Notes: generated by a model not told the origin, from the sequence alone. A DNA stretch of 64,000 bases from Hirundichthys speculiger (GCA_018398805.1 JAGFBZ010001279.1:1971501-2035500); one strand, 5' to 3'. Positions 11,796 to 24,270 are shown, numbered from the stretch's first letter. Translations and numbers: made by a program.

Positions 11796-12980
11796 TATGG
11801 ATGGAACGGTTACCGACATTACGGTAAAGCGCGATAAAATTTTACGCGATAACGATTACGGTTTATGTTTGACTTCAACTCATTATCGCGGTCGATTACC
11901 AGGATATGTAATATCAGCCTCATTCAAGCCTGTAGCAACTCGCGACTGTGTCTCGCATGAATATGTAGCTTGTAACATCGGCATCGTAACGTTAGCATGG
12001 CGGAAAGTGGTGATAGCACGCAGGACATTTACCAACCCACTAAAATGATGAAGTCCAAGGTCTGGGCATATTTTTATTTTTATTTTTTAAGAATGCAGAG
12101 AGACAACTGGTGGAGGACAGTTATCCTGTCTGCAGAGCACCTGTTTACATTTTATTGTAATTTATACAAGCAACTTGAAGGAGCTAAGGCTAATGCTTCA
12201 AGCTACTGAGATGTTTGACCAAGAGTAACCTGGTCGACGCGCTTCGCTAACTCACATTTCGTAAACGTTACCGTTGCGTGTTGATCGAAAAAGGACCGGA
12301 ACGATGTTCTTCTGATGCAGTTAAAATATTAATTTATTCTATTAACTGAACCGACAACCATAACACCAGCAGTTAGCACCACAGCGGTCAAAAACCTTTT
12401 ACCCTTCTGGGTCCAACACCTAACCAATAACAGGCAGCTACCTTTATACCTGACCCTCAGGTAACAACACAGCGACACCCACAGACACACAGAGTGAACT
12501 ACAATTCAGAACAACATATTTGGCTCCTAAACAACTGTTTCTTTATTTGAACATTTATACTTATTTAAGGTTAAGCTTAAAGTTTTTTTTAATTTTTTTT
12601 TTCATTTGAACCTAACTATAATTTTTGTTCCTGAAAATTGTTTGCATATTTTGACCTACTATGGTTGTTAAAGTGTTTTATTTAAATTTGCACCAGACAA
12701 ATTAACTTTGTTCCTGTTATTTATTTTGTTCATTTAAAATAAAACCTCTTTCTGTGACAGTTGTTTCTCCGTTTAATGAGAAAGTTCCATTTTTATACGA
12801 TTTTGGCTTCTAATGTTTTAGTAGGACAAGAAAATCACAAGATTTTGTGAAATTATTTAAAATGTATGTGTTTTTTGGACATTTGTACAGCAATTAAGAA
12901 TACCGCGATAATATCATAAACCGTGATAATTTAGTCACTATAATCGAGATATCAAATGTTCCATATTCGTTACATCCCTA
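11796..12980 (+). mobile_element. hAT transposon, internally deleted
   Basis: The right end reads CGTTACATCCCTA and the left end TATGGATGGAACG, a decayed version of its complement. The 8-base flanks CTCTCAAC (11788-11795) and CTTTCAAT (12981-12988) agree at 6 of 8 bases, as expected for an aged hAT duplication. The subterminal regions carry CGATAA/TTATCG words on both sides. At 1.2 kb it is well under the 3 kb or more of autonomous copies. It keeps the start of a BED-finger gene but not the catalytic domain. Confidence 0.8.
11997..12209 (+). pseudogene. hAT transposase N-terminal fragment (BED finger)
   Basis: The frame starts MAESGDSTQDIYQPTKMMKS and continues KSKVWAYF, the conserved opening of BED zinc fingers in ZBED-like hAT transposases. 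A T-rich run right after it appears to have shifted the frame, so the Cys/His ligands that should follow are lost. The remaining 45 residues have no family resemblance. The ATG context and position 200 bases from the left end fit a first coding exon. Confidence 0.7.
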
Positions 12981-12988
12981 CTTTCAAT

Positions 12989-14744
12989 CAGACAGGTGTT
13001 GGGTCGGTCACCTACTTCCTGGATCAGTAGAGGCGACCCGAATACTGCGGACATGTTATCCTCTAGGTGGCAGCACCAGGCGAAACCAGTCGTTACAGCG
13101 GCATTTGAGGCTTTTGGAAGATACGGAAACATCCGGTTTTGAAAAAGAGAACAATGCAGAACTCCCACTGATTCAGGAGGCAGTGATATAACGTGAGGGT
13201 GAGGACAAAACAGCGAAGAATATCTACGTGCTGAACCTCACGAGAACTTCCAGGGGATGTTCCCGTCATTTGGGCAAAGATCAGCACTGATGGAGACATG
13301 AGTCTGTTTTGGAGTATCTGGAGGAAGCATCAGTGCAGACGGATCAGGTCTGCAAGGGCCCAGAAGATTACACGTCATATTCCTGTTACTCGGGCGGTTT
13401 GTCTGGCAGGAACCAGCAGATACCGTCGAGTCAGTGAGCAGCTGTTTTCTGCTGGATTAAAACCTGTCACGGTGTGAATGTGACCCAAACCTTGATTTTC
13501 TTCGGGCTGCAGAGCGATGAAAGATTTCTTTGTTTGAGGGAAAACACACAAACAAACAGAAAGACCAAAAGCCCACAGATGGTTTGAAGTTTCACAGCAG
13601 CTCGGTGATGCTTGGCTGCTAAACCAAACACGGGTTTATGACGAAGCAGGGGAGGGCAGGGAGGTCTGCAATGTGTCTAACTCACTCACACTGACACGTG
13701 CACGCACACACATGCCTGGGCTGAAGCAGCCTGCTCTCTGGCTGTTTAAAGTGCGTACGAGGGGGATCCTGGGAGGCGGCTATTTTTAGCCTCGGTTTCA
13801 TCATTCCTCCCTCCCTGCGCTGCATGCAGCTGCAGGATGGTGCTGCATTTTAATGAAGAGACGGGAAGAGGACTGTCAAACCGCCTTCGACTTGCTCCAC
13901 ACATGCAGCTTAATTACTGCTTTTACCTGTTATTCAGTTACCATTTTTAACATTTATTTCATGAACATTTATGTACATTTATGCACATAATTTCAAAATC
14001 TTAATTTATTTCCATTTTGTTTGTTTCCATTTTCACATTGGTCTTTTATTTCTATAGCTTTTAAGATAATTGATAATAATTTGAATTGATCTCCTTGCTC
14101 TGAGCCAATCAGGTTAAAGTATAATTTCACTGCTTTCTCTGTGCGAACTACATCTGTCATGGTATTAGATAGTTTTAATGAAACCACCTAATCTCTCTGG
14201 GATAACCTAAGCAGAGGATCACAAAACTCAGACGGAGAGAAACATTAGTTTTTTTTAAGTCTTTTAAGAGTACGGACGGGAAAGAGGAACACTTGGCCGT
14301 GACGGGGAAGACAACGGAGGGAAAGATCCAGGAAGTGAGGAGAGGCAGTGGAGTCTGGGGCGTGCAGGTGAGGGAGGGTTGGCGAAGACAGGTGGGGAAC
14401 GATGTGGAGGTCTTCTGGGGGTCCGGTGACTCTGCGGCCGACTGGAGCACGAGGGGATCCTGAAGCAGAAGGAAACAGGTAGACAAACTCAAGTTGCCAC
14501 AAGTTACCGCGAGGTGAACAGTTGAGCTGCAGGTGCATCCAGTCACCACTGCCAGGACCCGCCTCTGTAACACAGACACAGGAGGGAAGGGAAGACACAC
14601 ACAGACGACCAAACTATGACACTCTCCGTTGTTTTATTCTCACCGTTCACCTCTGCTTCTGAAAACGAAACTGCGGTGGGATGTTACAGCCACAAGTCTT
14701 CTGCAGAGGATGGAAGCATGCCTCCTTGACCGCTTTACATTAAA
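12989..14744. other. Unique sequence, no gene seen
   Basis: A short CA-rich run lies near 13690-13715. The 13780-13835 part contains CTATTTTTAG (a MEF2-type motif) and CAGCTG (an E-box) in a GC-rich context. Purine-rich sequence at 14240-14630 gives long minus-strand frames (14175-14612, 145 codons; 14245-14598, 117 codons) that overlap in different frames and show no domain; I treat them as composition artefacts. Confidence 0.35.
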
Positions 14745-14908
14745 AGTCCCATTCACCCATTCGCACACACATGCACGCACCAGTGCACGCACTGGGGGAC
14801 ATGCGGGGTTCAGCGTCTCATCCATTTAACATATGGGCAGGAATCAAACCACCGACTTCCAGGTTGGCAGATGACCCCTCTACCTTCTGAGCCACAGCCG
14901 ATGATGCG
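14745..14908 (-). mobile_element. tRNA-like SINE, antisense
   Basis: On the minus strand it reads GGCTGTGGCTCAGAAGGTAG, then 'aacctggaagtcggtgg' and TTTGATTCCTGCCC. These correspond to A-box-like and B-box-like parts of a tRNA-derived promoter. The far end carries CCATTCACCCATTCGCACAC, a familiar 3' portion of a common fish repeat. It is not a tRNA gene: no cloverleaf or acceptor pairing is preserved. Confidence 0.55.
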
Positions 14909-15403
14909 CTGCCTTTTCAGTCTGACTTTAGATTACAGTTTCTGTAAAAAAGCATCATTAGAGCAGAAGTATTGAGGCATCAAACAAGACAACGGTACAA
15001 AAAAAAAACCCCCAAACCTGTCTGTAGCTCTCTTCATGACGAAACACAAGTCGGTTTTCTTTTAACGGGCGTTTATTTCTTCACACCTTTGCATGATGTA
15101 CATAACTTACGCCGTGAAAACTATATAAGAAATTACAATTCGTGTCGGCAACATGCAGCATGACATAACATACAAAAATAAATGAGGAAATATGTATTAA
15201 ACCTTTAAATATTATTATAAATTTTATACATGTGCTTACACAAAAAGGGAGTTGGTGTTGTTGTTGCCATTTCACATGAAATGCAATTTTAACATAATTA
15301 AAGCAAATAAATCAAAATATAAAATGACAGCATTTACACCTGTCAATGTTACAAAGAGGCAACATAAGAGATGAAACTGAAAAAAAGAAGCAATAATCCA
15401 GGT

Positions 15404-15598
15404 TTAGATGCCAGTGGTGGTCGGTGCCACTGGGAGAACATCGACTCCTGACCTCTGTGTGGCTGAAATCCTGGCCGCGGTCCCGTCCACATGGAAGACC
15501 ATGGGACCGAGATGAGGGACAATCCTCCGGAAATGAAGCTCTGAGCCAGGAGACCTCAGCCGCCCAGTCGCGTCATTCGCCTCAGCGCATGGATATTT
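15404..15598 (-). CDS. Candidate terminal coding exon, unrecognised
   Basis: After a TTTCCAG acceptor, a 64-codon frame runs to TAA on the minus strand. It is GC-rich, and the sequence downstream on the minus strand becomes AT-rich with an AATAAA signal (plus-strand TTTATT at 15072-15077) 330 bases later. This is the layout of a last coding exon plus 3' UTR. The peptide begins KYPCAEANDATGRLRS and ends GVDVLPVAPTTTGI; I recognise no family. A frame of this length can occur by chance in GC-rich DNA. Confidence 0.2.
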   Translation of the reverse strand, partial: KYPCAEANDATGRLRSPGSELHFRRIVPHLGPMVFHVDGTAARISATQRSGVDVLPVAPTTTGI

Positions 15599-15970
15599 CT
15601 GGAAATGAGCTTACTGTAACATGCTCTCTGAAGATAAATCATCAGGAGACAAGGCCAAAAAAAAAAAAAAGCTCATAAATGGGATCAGAGGTTCTCAGAG
15701 GGAGGTCTTTTGACAGTGCGGGAAAACCAACATATCTGGATTGAACTGGTATGTTTTCCTTTCCTCAACCTCTCATCCGTGCCCCCCCCCCCCACCCCCC
15801 CCCGTTCCCTCGTGTTTTTACGTAACCGGAGGGATCTGAGATGCCGTCAGACGTCAGCAGATTTATTTAACATGGGGGTAACTGCATCTATTCTTGGAAA
15901 TGTAAACTGAATGTTGCTCCAGAAGAGTGCACGGTGGTTTGTTTGAAGAGCCCGGTTGCGTCACGCTCAC

Positions 15971-16051
15971 CGAGACCCCGCTGGGAGCGTTTGAGCCGAC
16001 CAGGCACCAGAAGAGGCAGAGGATCAGCAGATCTGGGCCCCGCAGTCAGAC
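15971..16051 (-). CDS. Candidate internal exon, unrecognised
   Basis: On the minus strand, a TTTCTCTTCAG acceptor and a CTCG/GTGAGCG donor enclose 81 bases with one open frame (LTAGPRSADPLPLLVPGRLK followed by RSQRGL). It is 370 bases upstream of the candidate terminal exon on the same strand. The phase left by this donor (one base) does not fit a direct join to that exon, which argues against the pair unless another exon intervenes. Confidence 0.15.
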
Positions 16052-17439
16052 CTGAAGAGAAATCAGTACATCTCCGAGGCGAGCCTGAGATTTTCCATCT
16101 GGCAACGATGAGGTCGAGGCCTCTCTCTGTGCTTCTCTTTCTGACTATTACCTAATGGGCTTTTGTGGGACCAGAGTTTTCAGTGGTTTTATTGCAACCA
16201 TTTACAATGTCCCTCAGTTAAACACAAATAGCCACACACAAAAATAGACCAGAGACATCAAGACCCTCCTTCCTGCTTTTCAGAAAAAGCCACTCAGTCT
16301 TTTTCAGCCACTGCTTGGATTAGAAACTATGCTGCTTAACTGTCACATCCTGAGACTCAGCATTCACCAAGACAGTTTAATTTCAGCCCGTGCATTTCAG
16401 CATTTGTAACTCTACCACCAAACTGCCTCCATCCTGCAAATGTGGCCTTTTTCATTTAAACCAGGTAAGAAAAAAAAAATCACACAAGCATAGGAAGACT
16501 TCAATGGGGAGCAGAAGCTTCAGTAACTACCAGCAGCAGCGAAGAGCTGGCAGGTAAAAGAAACTGCATGAATAAAACGTGTGATGATCTGATGTGAAAG
16601 AATCCCAACAGAAACATACTTAGCGGCGGCGCATCACTCAGTTGAGAACACTTTCAGACATTTTGCTGCAGATTTGCCTCTGTGTTTTGGATGCGTGACC
16701 CAGTTTCAGCGACGCAACACAGGCCCATATGATCACCCCTCCACCGCCGTGCTTTACAGTTGCTATTTCAGGTTTTCTCATTGTTTTCATGTCTGTCAAT
16801 ATTTCTGAACATCTGATCCCAGCTGAGGTGAAAGGTTTGTCATCGTGTCTCCGGTTATAGTTGGGGGCGCCTTTGTTGTTTTAATGGATGTGAGATGGAT
16901 TTGCTGGGTGCAATGATGAGCTCGGTCAGGGAAAATGAGTCAGCCCAACCGAAGACAAGCCTGCTGGGTTTATATAATGTCTACAGGAGGATGAATGAGG
17001 GGGCTTTAGCTGCTCAGACGCTCCTCTCCACTGAACTCTGGATTCTGTGAACAAAATTATAATGAGGGATTACCGCAGATGCTCCGAACCTCAGGGAGGC
17101 TGATTTAAATTTCATCTGAGACAACAGACATGGAAGCTTTAGTCAACGCCGCTCAATCTCTCGTTTTCACACATCCTGAGAAGGTGGGGGAGGTTTAGCT
17201 CCTGCGGTCGGTGTGTGGAACCACTCACACTCAGGCCACTGAGGCATCTGGAAATAAACACTCCTGTTTGCCTGCGAGGGCAGCGAATGAGCCTCACGTA
17301 CATGGTTCCATATGCAAAAACGCGTCAATTATTATTACAAGTCAGGGAGCAACAAATAGTCTTCTCACAGGACACTCAACATTAAATGTCAGCCATTTGT
17401 GAATCGTATTTGGTCTGCAACCTGTTTTCTTTCTTTTTC
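16052..17439. other. Unique sequence, no gene seen
   Basis: No repeat family or coding domain recognised. Short poly-A at 16470-16478. Composition is even. Confidence 0.35.
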
Positions 17440-17795
17440 TCTTTTTCCTTCCAGCTGTTCCCTACAGGGGTCTCCACGGTCAATCATCTTCCTCCATCTA
17501 ACTCTATCCTCTGCATCCTCTTTCTCTACATCCATAAATCTCCTCTCTGGTCTCCCTTTAGACCTCCTGACTGGCAGTTCCAACCTCATCATCCTTCAAT
17601 CGATATCTCCACCATCCCTCCTCAGTGCATGTCCAAACCATCTCAGTCTGGTCTCTCTGACCTTCTCTCCAGAACATCTAACATTTGGTGTCCCTCTGAC
17701 GTCCTCATTCCTGATCCCATCCATCCTCGCCACTCTCAGAGAACCTCGGCATGTTAACCCTCTGCTACCTCCAACTCTGCCTCCTGTCTTTTAAT
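17440..17795 (-). pseudogene. RTE-type LINE, ORF C-terminal end
   Basis: The minus strand at 17389-17592 reads MLRLELPVRRSKGRPERRFM then DVEKEDAEDRVRWRKMIDRG. This is the basic segment that ends the endonuclease/reverse-transcriptase polyprotein of RTE-like LINEs in fish (predicted proteins often labelled craniofacial development protein 2-like). The preceding part at 17600-17790 continues the same domain with frame breaks. The element is 5'-truncated and no tail is readable. Confidence 0.75.
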
Positions 17796-18567
17796 CTTTG
17801 TTTATGAATTCAGATATTTAAAAAAACAGTTGAGTGAAAACATGACAGAACAGTTCACTGCTGGGGTGACATATTGTGCATCTGTTTTGAATACGCTCTT
17901 TACTTTTATGTATTCCACTGTTACGCGACACAGTTGCATCCAGGGGTGAACGTTAGCCAGAATGGTCCACAGCTTTGTTCTCATCAAACTTCATTTCCAC
18001 TTGCCCTCTGTCAGTCTGGATGAAAGTGAATGAATGAAATGGTACACGACAAGTTACGACGTCCCGTACTGACGACCACGTCCAGCAGATGGCAGCGCAG
18101 TAAGATAGTTGTGGCAGCCCGGCATTGTAGTTAGTGCTCTGATCCTCCAGGTGGCAGCACCTCCACTCTCTTTAAAGGTGATGTTTCACCCCTCCCCCCC
18201 ATAAATTATGAGCAAGGAAAAAAAATGGCACGCGAATTCTACTGCTGATTACAAAGGAAGGGAAAATGGTTGGACAAACTTTTTTTCCTGATGAAAGAAG
18301 AGACTCTACCCTTTATTGTGGCGGTTTCAGTGTTCACATAGTCATAAAATACAATATTCTGTGGGCTTTGGAAGATCAGTAAACATGCTCTGAGAACCAA
18401 TGAGTTATACAGTACAATTTTATATTCATTTTGTATTCAATTTACGACCAATCTGACTTACGACTGGTTTGTCGGAACCAATCTAAGTCATAACTCAGAT
18501 ACTGAGTGTATTTGGTCTTTGCTCGACGTTAAAGCTGGTGTCATTAAAGCTGGTAACTCGACGTTAT
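17796..18567. other. Unique sequence, no gene seen
   Basis: A poly-A/T-rich region with a C-run at 18193-18199. No gene or repeat family recognised. Confidence 0.35.
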
Positions 18568-18659
18568 TGATGCTAGCTCGTTGGTGACGAGCTAGCATCA
18601 TTATGACCTGTTCAATTATTATTGAACAGGTCACACTTGAAAATGAGATCATGATCTCA
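18568..18659. repeat. Cluster of three palindromes
   Basis: Stem 1: 14 perfect pairs, 18568-18581 with 18587-18600, 5-base loop. Stem 2: 13 perfect pairs, 18604-18616 with 18621-18633, 4-base loop. Palindrome 3: TGAGATCATGATCTCA, 18644-18659. All three lie in 92 bases. Confidence 0.9.
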
Positions 18660-18712
18660 ATGTGTCTTACCTGTATAAATAATGGTTAAATAAAAAAATA
18701 AAAATAAATGGT
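18636..18712 (+). mobile_element. LINE/SINE 3' tail fragment
   Basis: From CTTGAAAATGAGATC through CTTACCTGTATAAATAATGG to an A-rich tail with AAATAAAAATAAA. This wording (a 'gagatc' hairpin, 'cttacctg', 'ggttaaataaa') is common at 3' ends of fish and other vertebrate retroelements. The hairpin is part of it. The family is not assigned. Confidence 0.45.
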
Positions 18713-18739
18713 GCCGTGGGAGAAAAACTTTTTCTTTAA

Positions 18740-21700
18740 CAGCATACACTTTTACCCTTTTACCTCATACAGTTTCACTAGATCATCAAACAGCTGACAG
18801 AAGTTTGTTTCTCAAAATCCTCTCTGGGCTGCGCTCTAAGCACTTTCAGTAGAAGTTTTTTCCACCGCATGTGAGGGAAGTAATGCTGCTAAAGACGTCC
18901 AGAGGTAGGACTTCCATCAAGAAATCACATCTGCTAACTTCAAACCATCTTAATAAGCACATTGGATCTTTTTTAACTTTTTGAAGTTGTACTGAATCAC
19001 CTCTGATTTGTATCCCTGTAGTCATTTATTTGATTAGTTCAAGTGAGCGCTAACCTCTCCTGTTTCCAGGACTTAGATATTTGTCACAGTAACTCCAGGG
19101 ACTACACTTTACAGTAGTTACTGGAACTGGTTTATTTGCCACCCCCACACCACAGCAGATGACTCAGTTTGCATTTCCTGTATTTACGACGCCACCAGCC
19201 TTTCCTCCAAGAGACCTCACTGACTGTAACTGCATCTCTCATAAATGGTGCAATAAAATCTCCACCTAGCCTGACCTGAAAGTATTAGCAGAGGACACAG
19301 TGGAAGCAAGAGAAAACGGTCTTCAGCTTGCATAGCACCTTTTTAATCTCATCCAGGTTCTGCAAAGCACTTGACAGCGTTTCTCATTTGCCCATTCACA
19401 CAAGCACACCACCTTCTTATATACTTATATAGATTCGCCCAATAAAGAGCAGCGCTTTGAGTTTTGCACATACCCTATTGAACATTAGAGGGGGAGTGGC
19501 ATTCACAGTTTTGGCCAGGGACACTTCAACCTGTGACTGCGGTTGAGATTGATCTGATTGAAGGGACAACGGACTCTGGTCCGCGGCTACCTGAAAGTTC
19601 TGAGCAGTTATCACATATTCTCTACTTACAGGCTGAAGGTTGGTTTGGACGCTGGCCATTGAGGGTGAGATATGCTCACTTTGACTGTTATTTGTCCGCC
19701 ATCCGGGTTTTCAGATATGCAGCCCTTCTTGTAAGTGTGATTGCACTTATCGACTGACTCAAAATGGAAAATGTAGTGCTACCCATTCACACTCCCAATT
19801 CGTCACGTACTCACACTCTGTCAAGATCCATCCAGTCGCATTTTATCGCAGCAGGTCATTTTTAAACTTGCAGGGAACTAATCCACAGCTGCATTTTGTC
19901 AGGCTTGTTGTTTGTGAGGTTGGAGCTGGTCACCAGCGTTCCTATCAGGAAACTCCAGTTTAGTCCAATTACAAGCCAATTCAATATAGGACAATTTACT
20001 TAAATAGTTTCTATAAAAGTGCCAGAATGAGCAGCCAGGCTAAAGAAACCAGCAGACTGCACTGAATCTTTGATACAGTCCACCATCCTGAGCACACATG
20101 AGGGCAGTAAGCAAACGTCGAGAGGAGGAGGAGCTCCTTTTCTGACATGAAGACACGTCCAGCAGGGAACAGAAGCAAAAAGCAAATTAAGGGTCCTTAA
20201 GTCTTGTCCAGAGGCTGCGTCAGGACTCTGGGCATCTGGTTCAGACCATGACACACGATTTTCAAAGGAGAAATGATAACATCACAAAATGGTCAAAACC
20301 GTCTCAAAACCAGATTTGTTGCGTAATAATGAAATGAAGATGGTGAAGATCTGTGTAATTAAAGTCACCAGCAGAGAAACTCTCAGCGAGGTAGAAAATA
20401 AAATGAAAGAGCACCCGGGAACCAGTCTAGACTGGTGTGTGCTCATCATTTCTGGGTATAAATTAATCTGTAAGTGCTCAGAGATGGTGCCAGCCGATAC
20501 GATTCCCAGCAAACAGAGAGCGATTCTGTTACGACCTTAAAATGTTGGCGGGTGATGGGTCGGATGAGTCACTTTTCAAGTGGTTTTAGGTGTCCGGCAA
20601 TGTTAATCACTTAACTCGAACTGCAGATGTGACAGCTGGAGATTTTTTTTTCACTCAGATAAAACTCAGATTGTCTCTGAACACCCTCTCAGTTGGTGCA
20701 AAGACGGGAGCTGCGATGGCGTCTTTAATGATGAAATGAAGCAAAGTGAGCAGCTGAGGGCTTTATCTGTGACAGCCGGACATCCAGAGAGACTGCAGGG
20801 TGACTCGGAGGTCACCGCTCTGAAAAGGAAATGTCACAAGGACCTTTGTCTTTCCAGCATTTTGACATTCAAGTCAGACTTTTGCCTTTTTTCAACAATG
20901 AACCTCAGTGGAAGAGACACAAAAACGCACTTTAACTGACAGCAGAAGTGCTCTCTAAGATGGGTTTCTGCTACTTATGAGCACCGCTCGTCTTCTTGGA
21001 CCACATTTCCGTAAGTGTCATGTGATCGGTGGCAGGGGTGCGTGCGTCCCGTCGGGCCTCATCCGCGCAACCGTTGCAAAGCTGCGAGTAGCTCTCCGCA
21101 TCGGTCAGGTCCTTCAAAACCTACTCTGGATTCACGAATGCCGCGTGAAAGTCGGATTTGATCGTGAGAGCACGTGTGCGTTCGTGAATCGACTGCAGAC
21201 TGAAGCTTTTTCAACCCGTATGGGATTAACCCAAACTGGGGATTCCCAAGGAAGTGCGTTACGAGCTGGGTAGCTCAGCTAATCTTTGAATGAGATCGAA
21301 GAAAATGCAAAACACAGAACTGAGCACGATCTAATGGAATATACAAGCGGGTGTCCCTGTGAGTACCCGGATCTACGCTGATGGTTGCAGTCACGCCAGG
21401 ATTAATCACATTTTCCAAAACAGCACAAACTGGGAAACACATCAAGGCTGCGGGCAGACCCAAGCATTAAAGTCCAATTCCCTCATGTCAACAGTGCACA
21501 TGCTGTGTCGTGAGAGAGAATGAGCAATTAGCAAATTAGTGAATTCCCAGATGAATGGTCATCTGATTAGCTTGGCCCTTAAGCATTATGTGATCATCCT
21601 GGATCATTGTCTTTCATTTCCGCTGCTGGTCACGGATGACTTCCATCTGCTGGGAATAAACACTGATGTACTGTGCTGTCCTGCATCGCCCAAAAGCTGC

Positions 21701-22533
21701 ACTCATAACGTGATTAGCCGGCTTTAGTGCACGAGCTTCGCTGTGGAAGTCGAGATAACAAATTACAGAACGGAAGGCGAGCAGAACAGAAATATCCCCA
21801 CAAAACTGAATGGAGACACACAGAAACACGCTTTTCCCCCATGTGTCACGTAATGATGTCCAGGACTGTTGATAAGTGTCGAGGAAGGACAAACAAAGCA
21901 ATATCCCCTGGTTATTGCACACTGAGGATGAAATCTCTTCCTCTTCTCAGCTAATCTCATTAAAATCCTTAGAGTGAATGATGGCTTTTAAGGAATTCAA
22001 ATGACGCAAGCAGTAAAAACACTCCATTTAAATGTACTTCTGCAAACTTCATTTAATCGTGGATTTATTTCAGAGTAATGGACAGACTTCAGTGTGGTAG
22101 AAACTGCTGACGCTGAGTCATAAACCTTTAAACTGATGAGTGTGTTCATCCATGCGCCGCAGAAAAAAAGCATGTTGTGGTCCTGTTTTGGACCGTAAAG
22201 TGGAAAACAAACGGCGAATCCGATCTTCTGATCAGACAGTAATGATTGTTCATGTTCGCCGTGCTCCACGCCCCAGAGGTGGGGGTGGGGAGGCTGGCGT
22301 GTTTCTTGGTTGAGCAGAGAACACAAACAAATCAATATTTTTAAGCAGGGGAGTGTGACAGAAAAATAAATAAATCTATTCATAAATTGGACAAATGGTT
22401 TTGTGAACACATTGTATCTCTTTGTGAAAGTTGATCTGCTGGATTGATGGCCTGGAAGCGGCAACATGCTGGGCTTTGATGTCACGTGTTGTTGAAACCT
22501 TCTGGTTTTGTTGCTTTCGTCTTGGTTTTCTTA
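18740..22533. other. Mostly unique sequence, no gene seen
   Basis: A fragment resembling the 3' part of the tRNA-like SINE lies at 19360-19410 (GCAAAGCACTTGACAGCG, then CCCATTCACACAAGC). The 20977-21273 frame (98 codons, +) has a fairly CpG-rich sequence but no recognisable domain. Other frames of 60-160 codons overlap on both strands. I see no host gene here. Confidence 0.35.
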
Positions 22534-22535
22534 TA

Positions 22536-23028
22536 CAGTGAACCCTCACAGTTCGCGCTCTCAGCAATCGCGGTCCTATCACATCGCAGAGGTTTAAAAA
22601 ATATTAATCGAAAAAAATTTTAAAAATTAAAGCGAAACACATCACATCAAGAACGAGTCTCAGGAAGCAACAAGAGCCGACAAGGGATGCCCTATGAAGG
22701 AACATCGAGGCCTGTGATTGGCTGCTATGACGGGCATTACTGTGCTGTTGGTTGTTTTGTATGCTGATTGGCTGACACGCGTCCCGACATCTCCCATCTC
22801 TTGCTCTCATGAGACAAAGCCAAGTTTAACGCTGATACTCTCAGTGTTTCCGTTCGTCAGTTCTGAATATCGCTTGCTTATTTCAGTGATTTAGTGCCGT
22901 TTTAAAGTTAACTCATTCACTGCCATTGATGTCTATAGACGTCTATTGTGTCTAATATGTGTCACTGGGGTTGCTAGGTAGAGCCTCCCCCCCCAGCCCC
23001 CATTACCACGAAGTATGAGGGTTTACTT
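22536..23028 (+). mobile_element. Tigger/pogo-like MITE, copy 1
   Basis: It starts CAGTGAACCCTCACAG and ends GAGGGTTTACTT, each next to TA. The inner sequence matches the copy at 25.70-26.49 kb in reverse orientation over several hundred bases, including the blocks around 'gtgattggctgctatgacg', GAGACAAAGCCAAGTTTAAC and 'tctatagacgtctat'. There is no coding capacity. CAGTG(A)(A/T)CCCTC ends with TA duplications are typical of Tigger/pogo elements. Confidence 0.8.
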
Positions 23029-23030
23029 TA

Positions 23031-23840
23031 TTCATTCCCAGTCAGCATTTATATATGGACCCCTTACGGGTTAAAAGTGGGCTGCACATATTGGTTAATT
23101 TTCTTATGTGTTCCCATGTTATTCAAACTGCATGGACCAGACACAGTTTCTGAACATCTTAGCCCGCTTGTACCCCTTATTGGGCCTCATATATCTGGCC
23201 CACACAAGCTTCCCATTATACTGAAAAATACCACACACGTGCCTATCTACCATTTCGAAGCCCGCCCTGGACCCAAATAGGCTACTTTTAATCCAGAATG
23301 GGCCCACATGGACATGCTTGCTAGGTTACTCTGTTTGGTCAATACTGATACCATTCCTTCTTTTGCATTCTCAGAGTATTCGGTTATGTTGTATTTGTAA
23401 TCAGTTCTGCTCTTCGGTTTCATTTACTTCCTTTTCTGTCTTATTGAACTTCTTTGTGGCACGGATCCAGGTCATAGAAGCTGTCTCTCAGCTGCATTCA
23501 CTTTGTTCACGTGTCATCATGTACATCATGTTCCTGCACCTTAACAAAAACTCCACGATATCATGGGATCAGTTGGAGCCCATATCTTGTTTCCCTGGAA
23601 ACAGTCAGCAGGGATAATAAGAGAGTGATGTACTGATGGTTCAGTGGTCCCGCCCAAAATCCCAGAGTGGAAGCAACACAGATATTAACGGCATTTCCCT
23701 TGCAAGAACCTTTCTCTGGAACCAGTTTCCATTAGACCTGAACAGATTTGATGCTAACATGCATGAAACACCCCTCCTGGTTTAACCATGGCTGTGAACC
23801 ACCTACCATGAACCCTGCAGAAGCTGAAATGCTGAAGCTG
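23031..23840. other. Unclassified repeat-like sequence
   Basis: The 23040-23310 part repeats GGGCC and CATATAT words (for example TGGGCCTCATATATCTGGCC, then AATGGGCCCACATGG). It looks like a decayed repeat with internal inverted structure; I cannot name it. The remainder to 23840 shows no gene. Confidence 0.3.
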
Positions 23841-24270
23841 AAACTAGAAAAGCACTCGGAGAGCGCAGACCTCCCCCAAGCACAACAATTCCCCCATATA
23901 ACAATTTACAGATTGCGATAAAATCCGCCTTCTGGATCAGATCCGGATCACCTTTTGAAATTTGATAGAGGCTTCCATTGTCAATCCCTGAGTCAAATTG
24001 AATGGGTTTTGGACAATAATTAACGGAGATATTGCGAAACAAAATTTTCGGCCACATTGACCGCAATGTTATTGAAAATTTGAAAGTGATCCAGAATCCA
24101 GGATTTCTTCCAGATCACACCCAAAATGAAATCAGTTCTTCCTTTACACATTCCTGACAACTCCTGAAAATTTAATCAAAATCCATCTATAACTTTTTGA
24201 GTTATCTTGATCACGGACAAACAAACAGACAAACAACAGCAAAAACATTACCTCCTTGCTGGAGGTAATA
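23841..24270 (-). repeat. CCTCCGCCAAGGAGG dispersed repeat, copy B
   Basis: Reverse-oriented copy of the repeat at 6.02-6.39 kb. It begins AACTAGAAAAGCACTCGGAG and ends at ACCTCCTTGCTGGAGGT, where the terminal hairpin is kept although the loop bases have changed. It is nearly complete and lies between the two Tigger-like MITE copies. Confidence 0.75.

Noticed and set aside
14175..14612. 145- and 117-codon minus-strand ORFs
   Set aside because: Both arise from purine-rich sequence in overlapping frames; no family features.
14835..14905. tRNA gene on the minus strand
   Set aside because: Same SINE family; acceptor stem and anticodon arm do not pair.
20977..21273. 98-codon CpG-rich ORF as a host gene
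   Set aside because: No domain, no splice or promoter context and no recognisable similarity.
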